Source: Chrysoperla carnea
Lineage: Eukaryota > Arthropoda > Insecta > Neuroptera > Chrysopidae
Length of the DNA: 64,000 nt
Assembly (NCBI RefSeq): GCF_905475395.1
Contig: NC_058341.1
Location: 36,471,501 to 36,535,500, forward strand
Direction of reading: 5' to 3'
Position numbers and translations under genes: made by a program. The notes beneath the pieces are model-generated. The model searched no databases. It was not told where the DNA came from and saw only the letters and a program-made list of their open reading frames with translations. Of this stretch, positions 12,670-22,970 are shown in pieces; position 1 is the first letter of the stretch, and each line of letters begins with the position of its first letter.

Positions 12670-12900
12670 CGAAATTTTCGCATCCGAAATTTTCGAAGTG
12701 CATTAAGAGTCATATGATCGGACAAGAATTTCATAACATTTGGTCGAATCGGGGGAATTTTTTTAAAATTATTTCGTGATCGATATCGCTCGAACAAAAC
12801 ATGATATCGACTTCGTTGAGATTTTCATCGAAGCGTATTAACGGCAATATGATCCGAAAAGAATTTCAGAACATTCGGTCGAGTTAGTCAAGTTTATATT
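12670..12900. repeat. Two diverged tandem units of about 137 bp
   Basis: 'gaaattttcgaagtgcatta', then 'atgatcggacaagaatttca' and 'acatttggtcga' reappear about 137 bp later as 'gagattttcatcgaagcgta', then 'atgatccgaaaagaatttca' and 'acattcggtcga'. This suggests an old tandem or satellite-like pair. Confidence 0.5.
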
Positions 12901-13744
12901 TTTTTATTATGCTAGGAATTTGGATCTCAGGGGTCGCACCAGACTCTATCCACGGCTTATTTTGTAATGTTTTCATATACTTATATTGTATGCTTTAGAA
13001 AACATTTAAGTACAATCTAAACAAGAATTGTGAAATATCAATCTTTAAAATTTTAAATGTCGTTACCTGGTTGATTCCACGGCTGGTTTAAAATACGTTC
13101 TTGAAACGATCATACCATATAACAACTTCTCTCGAACGTCAGACTGTGTTCTAGTATTGTTTTAAATCAATCTAATTCAGTTTTTGACAGCAGTGTATAA
13201 TGTCTGTATAGTGAATGATACTTATAATTTCTTTTGTTTTTAAGCGTTTAAAAATCTCTGATGTTGCCTTGCTATTTATCCATATATACTCCTATATTGT
13301 ATAGATAAAGGTGTCTCTATAGTCTTTAATACCTATACATATTTTACAATGTAAAGCTTCAAAATACTTTTACCTAAATTTTCACAGTGATAAATTGCAA
13401 TAAATTTCCTTATTTACACTTATCTTTCGAGTAATAAATTCATGTCGAAAAATGTATCCATAGTGATAATTAACACTAGATTTCTATACGAGTTTCGTGA
13501 TCAAATATTATAGAAAAAATCGAATAATATTGAATTATCTATGGATTTTTATAGGCATGAAATGTGTGGAATCGTAGCTTCAAAAAATAAAAAGACATTC
13601 CGTAGTAAACAAATAATAATTTTAAACTCCTGACGCTAAAAGGTTTGTGGTTCAATGTCGGAGAAATCTCCGTTAAAACTTGCTCAGTTCTAACTAGTAG
13701 GTAGGTACTATTTAAGAGCAACAGATTTAAAATTTAACAAAAAA
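12901..13744. other. No gene seen
   Basis: AT-rich. Contains only a 60-codon ORF without features. Confidence 0.45.
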
Positions 13745-14254
13745 AGGTGAAAGCACAAACAATTGACTGATTTAAAATTTGACTAATTTGTTGAAATACC
13801 ATGTACAGACAGTGTTGATGACGCAATCGTTCGTTTTTTGACGTCACGTAAGTAAAGATATTCACTCTTAGATAGCCACACATTCATAACTGGAATTCCC
13901 ATATTAAAACATACTATAAAATTTGTACCTAATTTGCGCCCTCGTGGGTAAACAGTTATGTTTACGAAAAAATGTTTCAAACAAAAGTTGTTTATTTTTT
14001 TATAAGAAATATTTTTACATTTACACTTTTGTTCTATAACGGTTTAAAAGATGGGTCCTACGGACCCAAGATCCAACTGACCTATGTTGCTCATTCAGGC
14101 AGACCGACAAACAGACAGCTGGAAATGAACTAATTAGGTGATTTTATGAACACCTATACTAAAATTTTGTTCGTAGCGTCAATATTTTTAAGCGTTACAA
14201 ACTTGGGACTAAATTTAATATACCATGATATATTTCATATATACATGGTATAAA
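13745..14254 (+). repeat. Dispersed repeat family A, copy 3 (near full length)
   Basis: Has all the blocks of copy 1 in the same order: 'ttgaaataccatgtacagac', 'gcgccctcgtgggtaaaca', 'gtttatttttttataaga', 'gatgggtcctacggaccc', 'ggtgattttatgaacacc', 'gcgttacaaacttgggact' and the terminal 'atatacatggtataaaaa'. A central piece ('ctcttagatagccaca') reappears near 62600 in a NUDT18 intron. Confidence 0.65.
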
Positions 14255-15224
14255 AATAAAATTATAGTAGCAGTTGTGACGGAAGGATAAGGTTTCAGGC
14301 TTGTTGCAGAATTTATAAGATTAGGATTCAAAGCTCATCAAAACCTTTCACTTTCTACTGTTCAATGTTTAAGGTAATCAGGAAGTTGTTATCTGAAGAA
14401 CGCAATTCTAAGGGATTGATGATTCAGTTCCAATTCGTCTCGACAGTAGTACAAGTATCTACTCTACTAAAAATAATCCGGATCCGGTCATTATGTGGCC
14501 AACTGGGTTGAATGGAAGAACAGTTGGTGAGCCCTTTTAGTAACTGTCTGGTGTTACGTGTAATCTCGTATAGATACAACGAATTTTAAAACAGTACTTC
14601 CACCAATTAAAAAGGAGCTTAATCGAGATCGTAGATAAACAATTAGCGTAGATAGACATTTTTTCAAATTATTCGCCACAAGTTAAACATTTGTTAAGGC
14701 GTAATCCAAAGTTAATCCATCATCACTGAGCAATATTTGTTTCATATTTAGATAAATTCGTCAGTTCTGTGTATCATTTTAATTTATTATTTGAAGGATA
14801 TTTAATTAAATTTTTAACTGTGGAAAAACTGTATATACTCTCGGCTTCCTAGAATTTTTAGGTGGCAACGTTTGAGGATAATCCTGTCAAAGTAATATTA
14901 ATAAACATCCTTTATAATATAAAATGGTATATGTGTATGTACTTACTATGTACCCTGTTATTTTCAACTTTTTGTGTTGATGGAGACACTTCTTTTGTAT
15001 TATTATATTGTGTGTCTTTTAACATCTTTATTCATTTTATGTTTTATATAGATCGTCAGAGTCAGAGTCAGTCATAGTCATTCATTATTTTATAGATGTG
15101 AAAATAAGCGTTTCATTCAAAGTGCCTACACAACATCAACATTCAACATCATATCTCTATATCAATGTTTAGTACAATCATCTTGGATTTCCACTCTCCA
15201 AGATAAGCTTTTGGTCATATACTG
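14255..15224. other. No gene seen
   Basis: AT-rich. The 71-codon ORF at 14862-15077 is hydrophobic and low in complexity, without a recognised domain. It ends in a short 'gtcaga' repeat. It is not supported as a gene. Confidence 0.4.
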
Positions 15225-15464
15225 TTTGTAAACCATATCGTTAGCTATTTATATAAAATGAAGAAAGAAGAAAATCTTATGGACTTTCTTATGTATAAAA
15301 CAAAGAGGGGTTGGATATGTGTAAACATGAACCCAGCCGGTCCGATTCATCACTTGAAGTTGTACACATAATACACAGTAAACATCGCCTCTTTGTTTTA
15401 TGCATAAGAACGTCCATAATAGCTCTACTTTATATATTTTATATGGCTAACGAGATAACTTACA
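15225..15464. mobile_element. Foldback element with about 85-bp imperfect inverted arms
   Basis: The left arm contains 'atcgttagctatttatata', 'ttatggactttcttatg' and 'ataaaacaaagagg'. The right arm contains the complements 'cctctttgttttat', 'cataagaacgtccataa' and 'tatatggctaacgag'. The central 80 bp is unique and GC-richer. It is non-coding, and a MITE-like structure is inferred. Confidence 0.6.
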
Positions 15465-16599
15465 ATCGGTATAAAATTTGAAGAATAGAATCCAATAAAG
15501 AAAAAAAAGTCCAGAGTTTTTGTTCTCTAAAACACTAGCAAATAACTTCGGAATTATTTAAAATAGAAAAATATTTTTATTAACGATGTAAAAATTATAA
15601 AATTGTTTAATGTTGGAGATAAGTTATTTCTGGAGATATTTTTTTTTTTTTCTATTATGAAGAGGAATTGGTAGAATAATCTGTTTTAAATGACTGTAGT
15701 ATGTTGCTATATTTTTTTCTATTTTCGTCAGCATTATTTTTCATGTCTATAATAATACATATCCACTGCATGTACTTTTAAAATTAATTTTTAATGAATT
15801 ATATTGTATGCTTAAAAAAAATGAACAATTTTATTTATATTCAAGATGGAAGAAAACTCGTTGATAAATCAATGACATACTTTTTTAACACGCTTACATA
15901 CCCGCGTCTAAAAAAACTTTGCGGATACTTTGAGACTTTGTATAGCGTTCTTTATTAATCCGTAAGAAAATTTTCAATAAAGTTTTTATTGCCTCCAAAC
16001 TTCAAATTGGTCGATATTATTTGTTTTGATCTTCTAATATGAAGATCGAGTAACAAATGGAAAAATTTATTTTATCTGACATTCAATGAAACGGGCGAAG
16101 TGCCAGTTAACGAACCATCTATAACAATAAGTTTTGGAGTCCGTTTTTATTTAGTTAAAATATGTTTCTCCTGATTTTCTGAAACAATAAAATGAATTTA
16201 TCCTGACTTTATCAAAATTGAAGCTGGCTTATGAGCGCCAATGCATATACAAAGTCACAACAATAACGCTAGGCCTGGGTCTATAATCTTATAGGATCCT
16301 CCATTTAAGAAGCAGGAAAGTTAGTGTCAGTTTAACAATGATACAGTTATCATATTCTGAATATATGTTACATAACAGGAGCATACCACCAGGAGCGTTT
16401 ATATTTCCCTAAATGAACTGGCCTTAATTATTGTACTTGGCTTAATATAATCTGGCTTTCATCGTATCTCGGACAAACAAATCAAAAAAAATTAAATATT
16501 AATTATTAAAATTATTATGAATTGTTTAATATTAATTTCGTTCGTTATATAATAATTAAAGATATTCATAAATTTTAAATTAAATTCCATGTTTATATT
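15465..16599. other. No gene seen
   Basis: AT-rich with homopolymer runs (T tract near 15641). No ORF or element end is recognised. Confidence 0.45.
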
Positions 16600-17010
16600 A
16601 CTAGAGTGATCCCCACCCGCTTCGCTGGGTTTTAAAGTAAAGATTGATAAAGATTGCTCTCGCTTATCCTTTTTCTATAACACTCGAAATAACGGTAAGG
16701 ATTGTTTTATACAGGTAAAACATATGTATGGTTTTCTATTTTTTTAAATGTATAATAGTAATTATTCATTGAGTATATCAGAGAAGATGGCCGTGAATTA
16801 CAGAAATCTGTAATTTATGGTAATGTCAAATTAAATTAATTTTAAAATTTTTTATTAATATATCTTTATAAATAATATGTTATCTTAATAATGTGTTATT
16901 CTGAAGTATGAGCTATATTGCTGTACAGCTTCATTAAAACAAACAAATAAACAAACAAACAAACAAACATGCTTACTTTCGCATTTATAATATATAGAGA
17001 TTGATTAAAT
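16600..17010. repeat. Probable dispersed repeat ('cccgcttcgctgggt' to (ACAA)n type)
   Basis: It starts 'actagagtgatccccacccgcttcgctgggt' and ends in (ACAA)n followed by 'catgcttactttcgcattta'. This end pattern is, from memory, that of a repeat widespread in insect genomes, though I cannot name the class. Only one copy is present in the window, so the boundaries are estimates. Confidence 0.4.
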
Positions 17011-17672
17011 ATTCTAACATGGTTATATACAATAATATAATCATTATTAAATCATTAATTATTGAAATTAGTTGAAATATTTTGAAAAATTAATGATACA
17101 CTCATGCTAATTTTGATTGAATATACATTTTTCAACAATTTTTCAATAATTCGATTATTCATTCATCTGTTTATTGAATAATTTTTCCGCTATTTGAGAT
17201 ATATTAATAAAAAAAAGTGTTTTAAAATAATGAGAATAATTTGTAGTTCATTTTATTCGATTTTTTTGTTAATATCTACATTTTGATGCCGTATCTTTTA
17301 GCTAACTAGGCCATCTGGATTATTCCTATTTCTGAAAGAGCTAAGAATATTGCTGTCTCCTTTAAATATATACAGGGTGGCTTTTTTAACTAGACATATC
17401 CGTGAAACTCGAAACATTAGTTTAATCTAGAAAAATGTTTCAAACGAAAAATGTCAATTTCAAAGGCACAAATCTTATACGAATATTTAATTCAATCTAA
17501 GTTTTCCGGTTCAATTATAATCTCCCTGTAATTCATAACTGAAAACATTAAACGAACACTTTAAATTAGAAAGTTGTCCTTTATAAAAACGCAAACATTT
17601 TTTTGTAAGAAAATAGTTTAGACAAAAATTGTTAGCAAAAATTCCCTATAAGACCCTATATAAGAAAGAAAC
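17011..17672. other. AT-rich target region of the gypsy element
   Basis: No gene. 'tatacagggtggctttttta' near 17370 resembles the edge of a common insect repeat. The last four bases (aaac, 17669-17672) are repeated after the right LTR at 25958-25961 as the target duplication. Confidence 0.5.
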
Positions 17673-18841
17673 TGTTGCGGGATTTAATGTTTTGGTGAGG
17701 TAATTAGAAAAAAAAGAAACGTATTTTTTTTTCTTCCCAAATTTAAATACTTAATTGATTCTCGACTTGCGTCGAGAACAAGAAGTCAGCCTCAGCCAAA
17801 ATTCCTCGCAACCCCCAGAACACCTAGATTAATATTTACCATATCCAAAAAAATATTAAACCGTGTTACTAAAGGGAAACATCCCGATTTGAAAATAAAA
17901 CCGAAACAGATCAAACTGCGTGCTAGGCCCAAAGATAACGCCGAAGGCGATTACCCCCCAGAAAGTATTAACAATACAAATAAAAAAAAGTCTACGTTTA
18001 AAATAAAAAAAAATATAAAGTTTGTTTATTTCATTAATTCAAAAAATATAAAATGTTTTACATAACGTAATTGAACTTGAAACTTACATGAAATTTCACA
18101 TGTTGAATTTAAAGCCAAAATACAAAGTTTTTGAAAAACATCTTTCGATATAAATTTAGAAAAAAAATTAACATATCTAAATATATAATAAAATGTTACC
18201 TGTATGTAGTTTGTGATCACAGTGAATACAATTCCATAAAATTACATTTTATAAGGAATTGTGCTCACAAATAAAATTCTAAACGCCACAAAAAACATAC
18301 AAAGGAAAATAATATAAAGTTACACAATTTTTAAATTATTACAGAATGTCTCTTTTACATTCTGTATAATTGCGTGTTTTCAATAAACGACATTTAACAA
18401 AAATATATGTATAAACTGTCGTATTCAAAAAATATAAATTCTTGAAAGAATTAAATAAATAAATTATAAAAAATTAAATAATTTTAATTATTGCCACACA
18501 CTAAAGGTGTGTTAAAAAAAAGGTATCCATCTTGGAATAAATAATTTAAATTAATTATTCCAAGATCTTCCCTGTATGACGCTTAGCATTTAAAGAGAAT
18601 TATTTTAACTCAAATTGCACTGAGCTCTGTTCGGGTGACTGGTGACAATTTTTAGAACTAACAGTTGCAAAAAAAATAAATAACAAAGTTGAAAAAAATA
18701 AAGTACAGTCACCGACAGAGTAAACTTTTTAATACAATATGTACCGTCACAGACAGATTTAAAGTTTGATATTTTACATTTTGTTTGCATAATTTATTAC
18801 TAATTTATTAATTTTAATTAGTTTGCCAACAATTTGTAACA
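17673..18841 (-). repeat. 3' LTR of the gypsy element
   Basis: The left LTR on the + strand is the 3' LTR because the element reads leftward. It has the same length as the right LTR, with a constant offset of 7,116 bp. It holds two hairpins: CACAC/GTGTG at 18496-18512 and a 10-bp perfect stem, CTTGGAATAA/TTATTCCAAG, at 18531-18564 in a T-rich context. The 61- and 64-codon ORFs inside are duplicated only because the LTR is duplicated. Confidence 0.93.
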
Positions 18842-18860
18842 CTCCCCCGCCCTAAAAAAA
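18842..18860 (-). other. Polypurine tract (plus-strand primer site)
   Basis: Immediately inside the 3' LTR the minus strand reads T7-AGGGCGGGGGAG and then the LTR start TGTTACA. A G-rich purine run directly abutting the 3' LTR after a T stretch is the expected polypurine tract. A single C interrupts the purines. Confidence 0.75.
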
Positions 18861-18918
18861 TTCGAAGAATAAAGAAAAAGAGAATAAAGCGGAGAGAGGA
18901 GAAAAGAAAAAAAAAAAA

Positions 18919-20370
18919 TTAATTTTGCACTATTTGTGGTTGATAGGGCTTCAGGTGACTAACATGCACACGAGATAAAGTATTATCATTCTCGTCAAAA
19001 AGCTCGACCGACACTGGTCCAGTAAAACGTAAAATTCTTTTTGGACCTGAATATCTAGGTTGAAATTTACTGTCAGTATCAAAGGTCGCACGATACTTAG
19101 GAAGCTTCACACAGACTATCTGATCCACCCTGTATTTAACATCTACAGTATTACCTTTACGTTTATTTATAATTTGATTCATTTTAACTAATGCTTGTTT
19201 AACCTCTTCATGTGTTGGTGGTTTATCTGCCGTAAAATAATTATAAGTTTCTAGCCCTAAATCCAAGGTGTTATTTAAACGTCGTTTAAAAAAAATTTCG
19301 ACTGGAGAAGTTCCAATAGAAGTATGGTAACTATTGTTATATTGAAAAGTAAAATATGGTAAAACTTTAGTCCAAGCTTTATGCTCCAAGGCATATTGCT
19401 TTATAATACACGCCATATTAATTTTTAAATTTCTATTTAATCTCTCTGACATATTAGCACATGCGTGATAACTTGAAATATAAGCTGCTCTAACACCATG
19501 ATTGAATAAAAAATTTTTGTATTTTTGAGCCACAAAACATTTGGCATTATCACTAACAACACATGCAGGGTAACCAAATTGCATAAAAGTTTTATGAAGA
19601 AACTTAATAACCACTTCCGCAGTTGCTCTACGTGTAGAGTATGTAATAGCAAATTTACTAAATGAATCAAGAATAACTAAAATATATTTCATTCCACCAT
19701 CCAAAGATGGAATTAAAGGACCGATAAAGTCTATGTAAAGTTTATCCCAAATACCAGTGGGAACCGTTGACTTTGTGTGCACATTCGTATTTTTATTATA
19801 AGGTTTAAATTGTTGACAAACTGTACAATTTTTAATACATTCTACAACTTTTTTATATAATAAATTATGATAAAATCTTTTGGCAATTTCTCTATAAGTT
19901 TTAGTTACAGCACCATGCTGACCATATAAAGAATTATGATAATATTTAATGACATATTCAAGCATTGAATCTGGTAGAACTATTCGTTTTAATTTATTCC
20001 GTCCAACTTCGCGCAGCAAAAGACCGTCTTTAAGTGAAAAGTTATTAACATTATGGCCATTTTTTAATTGATCCATTATGAATTTACACTGATTACAATT
20101 CTCTTGTGCAAGCTTAATTGAAAGAAAACCCTGAGGTTCAGTAACTAAAGTATTTAATAGAAAAACCGGGTCGTTTTGTAAAGATTCATCCTTGACCAAA
20201 TTATTATTGTCAACTAAAGATGGATCTTCACCCGAATAATTACTACCATTATCATTTTTTAATAAAAAATTATTTGTAGAGAAATTACCATTCGAAAACA
20301 ATCTAGATAAACAATCTGCTGCAGTATTATTATTATTATTATTATTATTTATTTTCACCATAAGATACAA
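18919..20370 (-). CDS. pol: Gypsy integrase part of pol (separated by LINE)
   Basis: This open frame of 483 codons supplies the C-terminal third of Pol. The first roughly 15 codons come from the LINE tail (an AAT run gives eight Asn). Gypsy sequence resumes at TAADCLSRL, the end of the RNase H/connection region. The integrase zinc finger is H145-x6-H152-x29-C182-x2-C185. The catalytic triad is D214 (LYIDFIGPL), D274 (VSDNAKCF) and E309 (MSERLNR), with 34 residues between the last two. A GPY/F-like C-terminal module (PRYSGPKRILRF...GPVSVEL) lies at about 439-457. All key residues are present, so the domain itself looks intact. Its usual upstream partner is cut off by the insertion. Confidence 0.85.
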   Translation of the reverse strand: MYLMVKINNNNNNNNTAADCLSRLFSNGNFSTNNFLLKNDNGSNYSGEDPSLVDNNNLVKDESLQNDPVFLLNTLVTEPQGFLSIKLAQENCNQCKFIMDQLKNGHNVNNFSLKDGLLLREVGRNKLKRIVLPDSMLEYVIKYYHNSLYGQHGAVTKTYREIAKRFYHNLLYKKVVECIKNCTVCQQFKPYNKNTNVHTKSTVPTGIWDKLYIDFIGPLIPSLDGGMKYILVILDSFSKFAITYSTRRATAEVVIKFLHKTFMQFGYPACVVSDNAKCFVAQKYKNFLFNHGVRAAYISSYHACANMSERLNRNLKINMACIIKQYALEHKAWTKVLPYFTFQYNNSYHTSIGTSPVEIFFKRRLNNTLDLGLETYNYFTADKPPTHEEVKQALVKMNQIINKRKGNTVDVKYRVDQIVCVKLPKYRATFDTDSKFQPRYSGPKRILRFTGPVSVELFDENDNTLSRVHVSHLKPYQPQIVQN

Positions 20371-21189
20371 ACGTACATAGGTATAGTCAACATGAAAATT
20401 AAATAAATTAAATTAAACTATAAATAAATTAAATTAAACTGTATGGGCACGACGTTACAATATGCTTCTTCAGCTCACGTTTAAATTTTGGCATGCTCTC
20501 TATGTTTTTTAACTCTCCGGGAAGATTATTGTACAATTCACTTCCAATAATTTCCGGAGAGTTTTTGAACTTTTGCAATCTGTAGTTTGCAATATGCAAA
20601 TCATTATTATGACGAGTGTTATAATCATGTATTTCATTTCTAAGTGGTAGGTTTTGATAATTTTTTCTGATAAATATTAATAGCTCGTAGTAATAAATGC
20701 CATAAAATGTTAGATACACAGCCAATAAAACTTCAGTGTTATGAGTTTGTTTTAATTTTTTGATATAAAAATAAGCCGTGCCTAACTTTTTACACACTGT
20801 ATCCACATGTCGATTCCATTTCATACCTTCATCCAGAATTATACCTAAAAATTTCATTTCGCTTACTTGCGTAATCGGATATTTTATTGATGACGTAATA
20901 ATTGATGCATCAATAACTTTATTTTTAAAAACTAAAAATGTTGTTTTAGTCATGTTTATAATTAAATGATTATTTTTGCACCAATCAGCAAATTGTTGTA
21001 TTACAATATTCATTTCATTCATTAAACTATGTATATTATCTGAAGATAATATCACAGAGGTATCATCTGCATACATTAATAATTTACCATACTGTATAAA
21101 GGACGGAAGGTCATTTATGTAGGTCAAGAACAATAATGGTCCAAGATTTGAGCCCTGTGGAACTCCAATGTTGACACAGAGTGGGCTTG
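20326..21189 (-). mobile_element. 5'-truncated LINE inserted in gypsy pol
   Basis: Between the gypsy codons GIDN (ending 21190) and TAADCLSR (starting just left of 20326) lies a non-LTR retrotransposon 3' fragment of about 0.86 kb in the same orientation as the host element. It starts within the reverse transcriptase palm (GVPQGSNLGPLLF) and ends in an (AAT)n tail of about 25 bp after a short 3' UTR containing a duplicated TTTAATTTAATTTATTTA block. The target was GATAAT|ACT. Any target duplication is hidden by the AAT tail. 5' truncation and a simple-repeat tail are hallmarks of target-primed reverse transcription. Confidence 0.85.
20429..21189 (-). pseudogene. LINE reverse transcriptase, C-terminal fragment
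   Basis: From the insertion junction the frame reads GVPQGSNLGPLLF (RT motif B region), YINDLP and the catalytic YADDTSVIL box, then the thumb, and ends with the usual LINE tail YNTRH..., KFKNSPEIIG, YNNLPGELK and FKRELKKHI before a stop at 20429. The fragment has no endonuclease or RT fingers. The piece between LTFYGI and YYELLIFIRKN looks short compared with jockey/CR1-type LINEs: about 50-60 residues seem to be missing in frame. That comparison is from memory. The fragment is otherwise free of stops, so the insertion is young. Confidence 0.8.
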
Positions 21190-22947
21190 ATTATCTATGC
21201 CCTTAATATGTTTCGGTGTAAAATTGAATTTTGACAGTGTCAAAATCCATCTCGAAAGTTTGTTAAATTTTTGTGGTGAATTAAAAAGATACACTAAAGC
21301 ATTGTTATCGGTTTCTAAGAAAAAATGTCTATCGACAAGGTAGTCACTAAAAGTATTTAATGAAAAAATTACAGCTAAAAGCTCTAACTCATAAGCGGAA
21401 TATCTCATTTCAGCGGGATTTAATTTTCTAGAACAATATTCAATTGGGTGTAAATTCCCATTAATATTTTGTAATAAAACGGCTCCTAGGCCAACAGATG
21501 ACGCATCCGTTCTCACAACAAAGGGATATTTATCGTCAAAAATAGGAAATTTCAAAATTGGTGCAGACGTTAAAGCTTTTTTTAATTTAGAAATAGCCTC
21601 GACATGTACATCAGTTATTTTAAATTGAACATTTTTCTTTTTTAATTCATTCAAAGGTGCAACAATAGAACTAAAATGCTCAATATAGCGAGCAAAAAAC
21701 GCTGCCATTCCGATAAATTTTTGTAATTCTTTTATATTTTTTGGAATTGGCATGTCACAAATAGCACTAATTTTGTCAGGATTAGGACGTCTACCTTCTG
21801 ATGATATAATATGGCCAAGAATTTTTAGACGTGCCATAAAAAATTTATTTTTATTTGGATTTAAAGTTAAATTAAGTTTTTTAAATCTACTTAATACCTG
21901 GTTTAAATGAATTTTATGATCATCAATAGAGCTTGAAAAAACTATAATATCATCGTAATAAATTAAGATACACACATTCAACAAATCGTTAAATTCTTTA
22001 ATTAGAAAACGATATAAGCATTGAGAACTAATATTAAGTCCAAACGGACAACAAACAAAAGAAAATTGTCCCCATTGCGTATTAATAGCAGTAATATCTC
22101 TGCTCTCTTTACTCAAGCTACACTGGTAGTAGCTCTTTGACATATCCAAGGTAGAAAACACTTTTGCGCCTCCTAGACTAGAAAATACGTGATTGATCGA
22201 TACATTTGAAATCGGATCAAACACAATTTTTTTATTAACGAACCTATAGTCAGCTACCATGCGAAAACCATCCTGTTTTTTAACAAAAAACACAGGAGAT
22301 GCATAACTAGACTGGCTAGGAACTATAATATTCAATTTCAAAAGCTCATCCAAATGTTGCTTTAAGAGTAAAGATTTATCTTTTGGTAAAAAATATGCAG
22401 TTTTATAAACTGGTGTATCATCTTTAAGTTTAATATGATATTCATAATCTTTTGCTCTCCCAGGAATTTCAGAAAATACTGACTTATACTTTTTATATAA
22501 TGAATCCATAAATTCTTTATCCTTTTCTGACAAATTTAATGGTAATTCACAAATAATATTAACGAAAAATTGTGTGCAATTTTTTTCAAAAGGAATTTCA
22601 ATATTTCTAAATGAATTAAAAAATACTTTGTTATTACTAATATCTAAAATCATACCACATTTGTTGAGAGACGGTGCTCCAATAATCATATCAAAAATGG
22701 ATTTTTCCATTAAGTAAAATTCTAAATTCCAGCTGAAATTACTAATCTTGACGTGTAACGTAACCTTCTTCTTCATAGTTACATAATTTGATCCCGGTAA
22801 TGTAACAGTAATTTTTTCATCTTCATAAATAACTTTCTTAATTTTTAATTTACTAAACATTTTTCTAGAAATCACATTTATAGTTGATCCCGAATCTAAA
22901 AGAGATAATATTTTAATATTGTTCACAGAAACATAAATTAAGGGCAT
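21124..22947 (-). CDS. pol: Gypsy pol: protease, reverse transcriptase, RNase H
   Basis: The first ATG of the frame is at 22947. The frame is open further upstream across the gag stop, so translation probably enters by frameshifting. Aspartic protease has DSGST at 18-22. Reverse transcriptase covers about 170-430, with the motif A Asp at 268 (FSTLDMSKSYY) and the YYDD box at 330-333 (Y in place of the more usual I/V or M/L second residue). RNase H covers about 475-586, with D481, E521 and D547. Gypsy coding sequence ends at residue 586 (position 21190). The final roughly 22 codons are read out of frame from the inserted LINE and end in a premature stop. The domains themselves show no stops or missing catalytic residues. 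Confidence 0.88.
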   Translation of the reverse strand: MPLIYVSVNNIKILSLLDSGSTINVISRKMFSKLKIKKVIYEDEKITVTLPGSNYVTMKKKVTLHVKISNFSWNLEFYLMEKSIFDMIIGAPSLNKCGMILDISNNKVFFNSFRNIEIPFEKNCTQFFVNIICELPLNLSEKDKEFMDSLYKKYKSVFSEIPGRAKDYEYHIKLKDDTPVYKTAYFLPKDKSLLLKQHLDELLKLNIIVPSQSSYASPVFFVKKQDGFRMVADYRFVNKKIVFDPISNVSINHVFSSLGGAKVFSTLDMSKSYYQCSLSKESRDITAINTQWGQFSFVCCPFGLNISSQCLYRFLIKEFNDLLNVCILIYYDDIIVFSSSIDDHKIHLNQVLSRFKKLNLTLNPNKNKFFMARLKILGHIISSEGRRPNPDKISAICDMPIPKNIKELQKFIGMAAFFARYIEHFSSIVAPLNELKKKNVQFKITDVHVEAISKLKKALTSAPILKFPIFDDKYPFVVRTDASSVGLGAVLLQNINGNLHPIEYCSRKLNPAEMRYSAYELELLAVIFSLNTFSDYLVDRHFFLETDNNALVYLFNSPQKFNKLSRWILTLSKFNFTPKHIKGIDNQAHSVSTLEFHRAQILDHYCS

Positions 22948-22970
22948 CGATGATGCATTTTTTGAAGAAC

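Noticed and set aside
18026-18790. Two 61-64-codon ORFs repeated at 25142-25906
   Set aside because: They occur twice only because they lie in the LTRs. No domain is present and they are not part of any transcript structure I can propose.
18842-18918. Envelope-like third ORF of the gypsy element
   Set aside because: Only about 77 bp separate the integrase stop from the 3' LTR, so no env gene exists and the element is a retrotransposon, not an errantivirus.
20326-20350. Poly-asparagine tract (eight Asn) as a feature of integrase
   Set aside because: It comes from the (AAT)n tail of the inserted LINE and does not belong to the gypsy protein.
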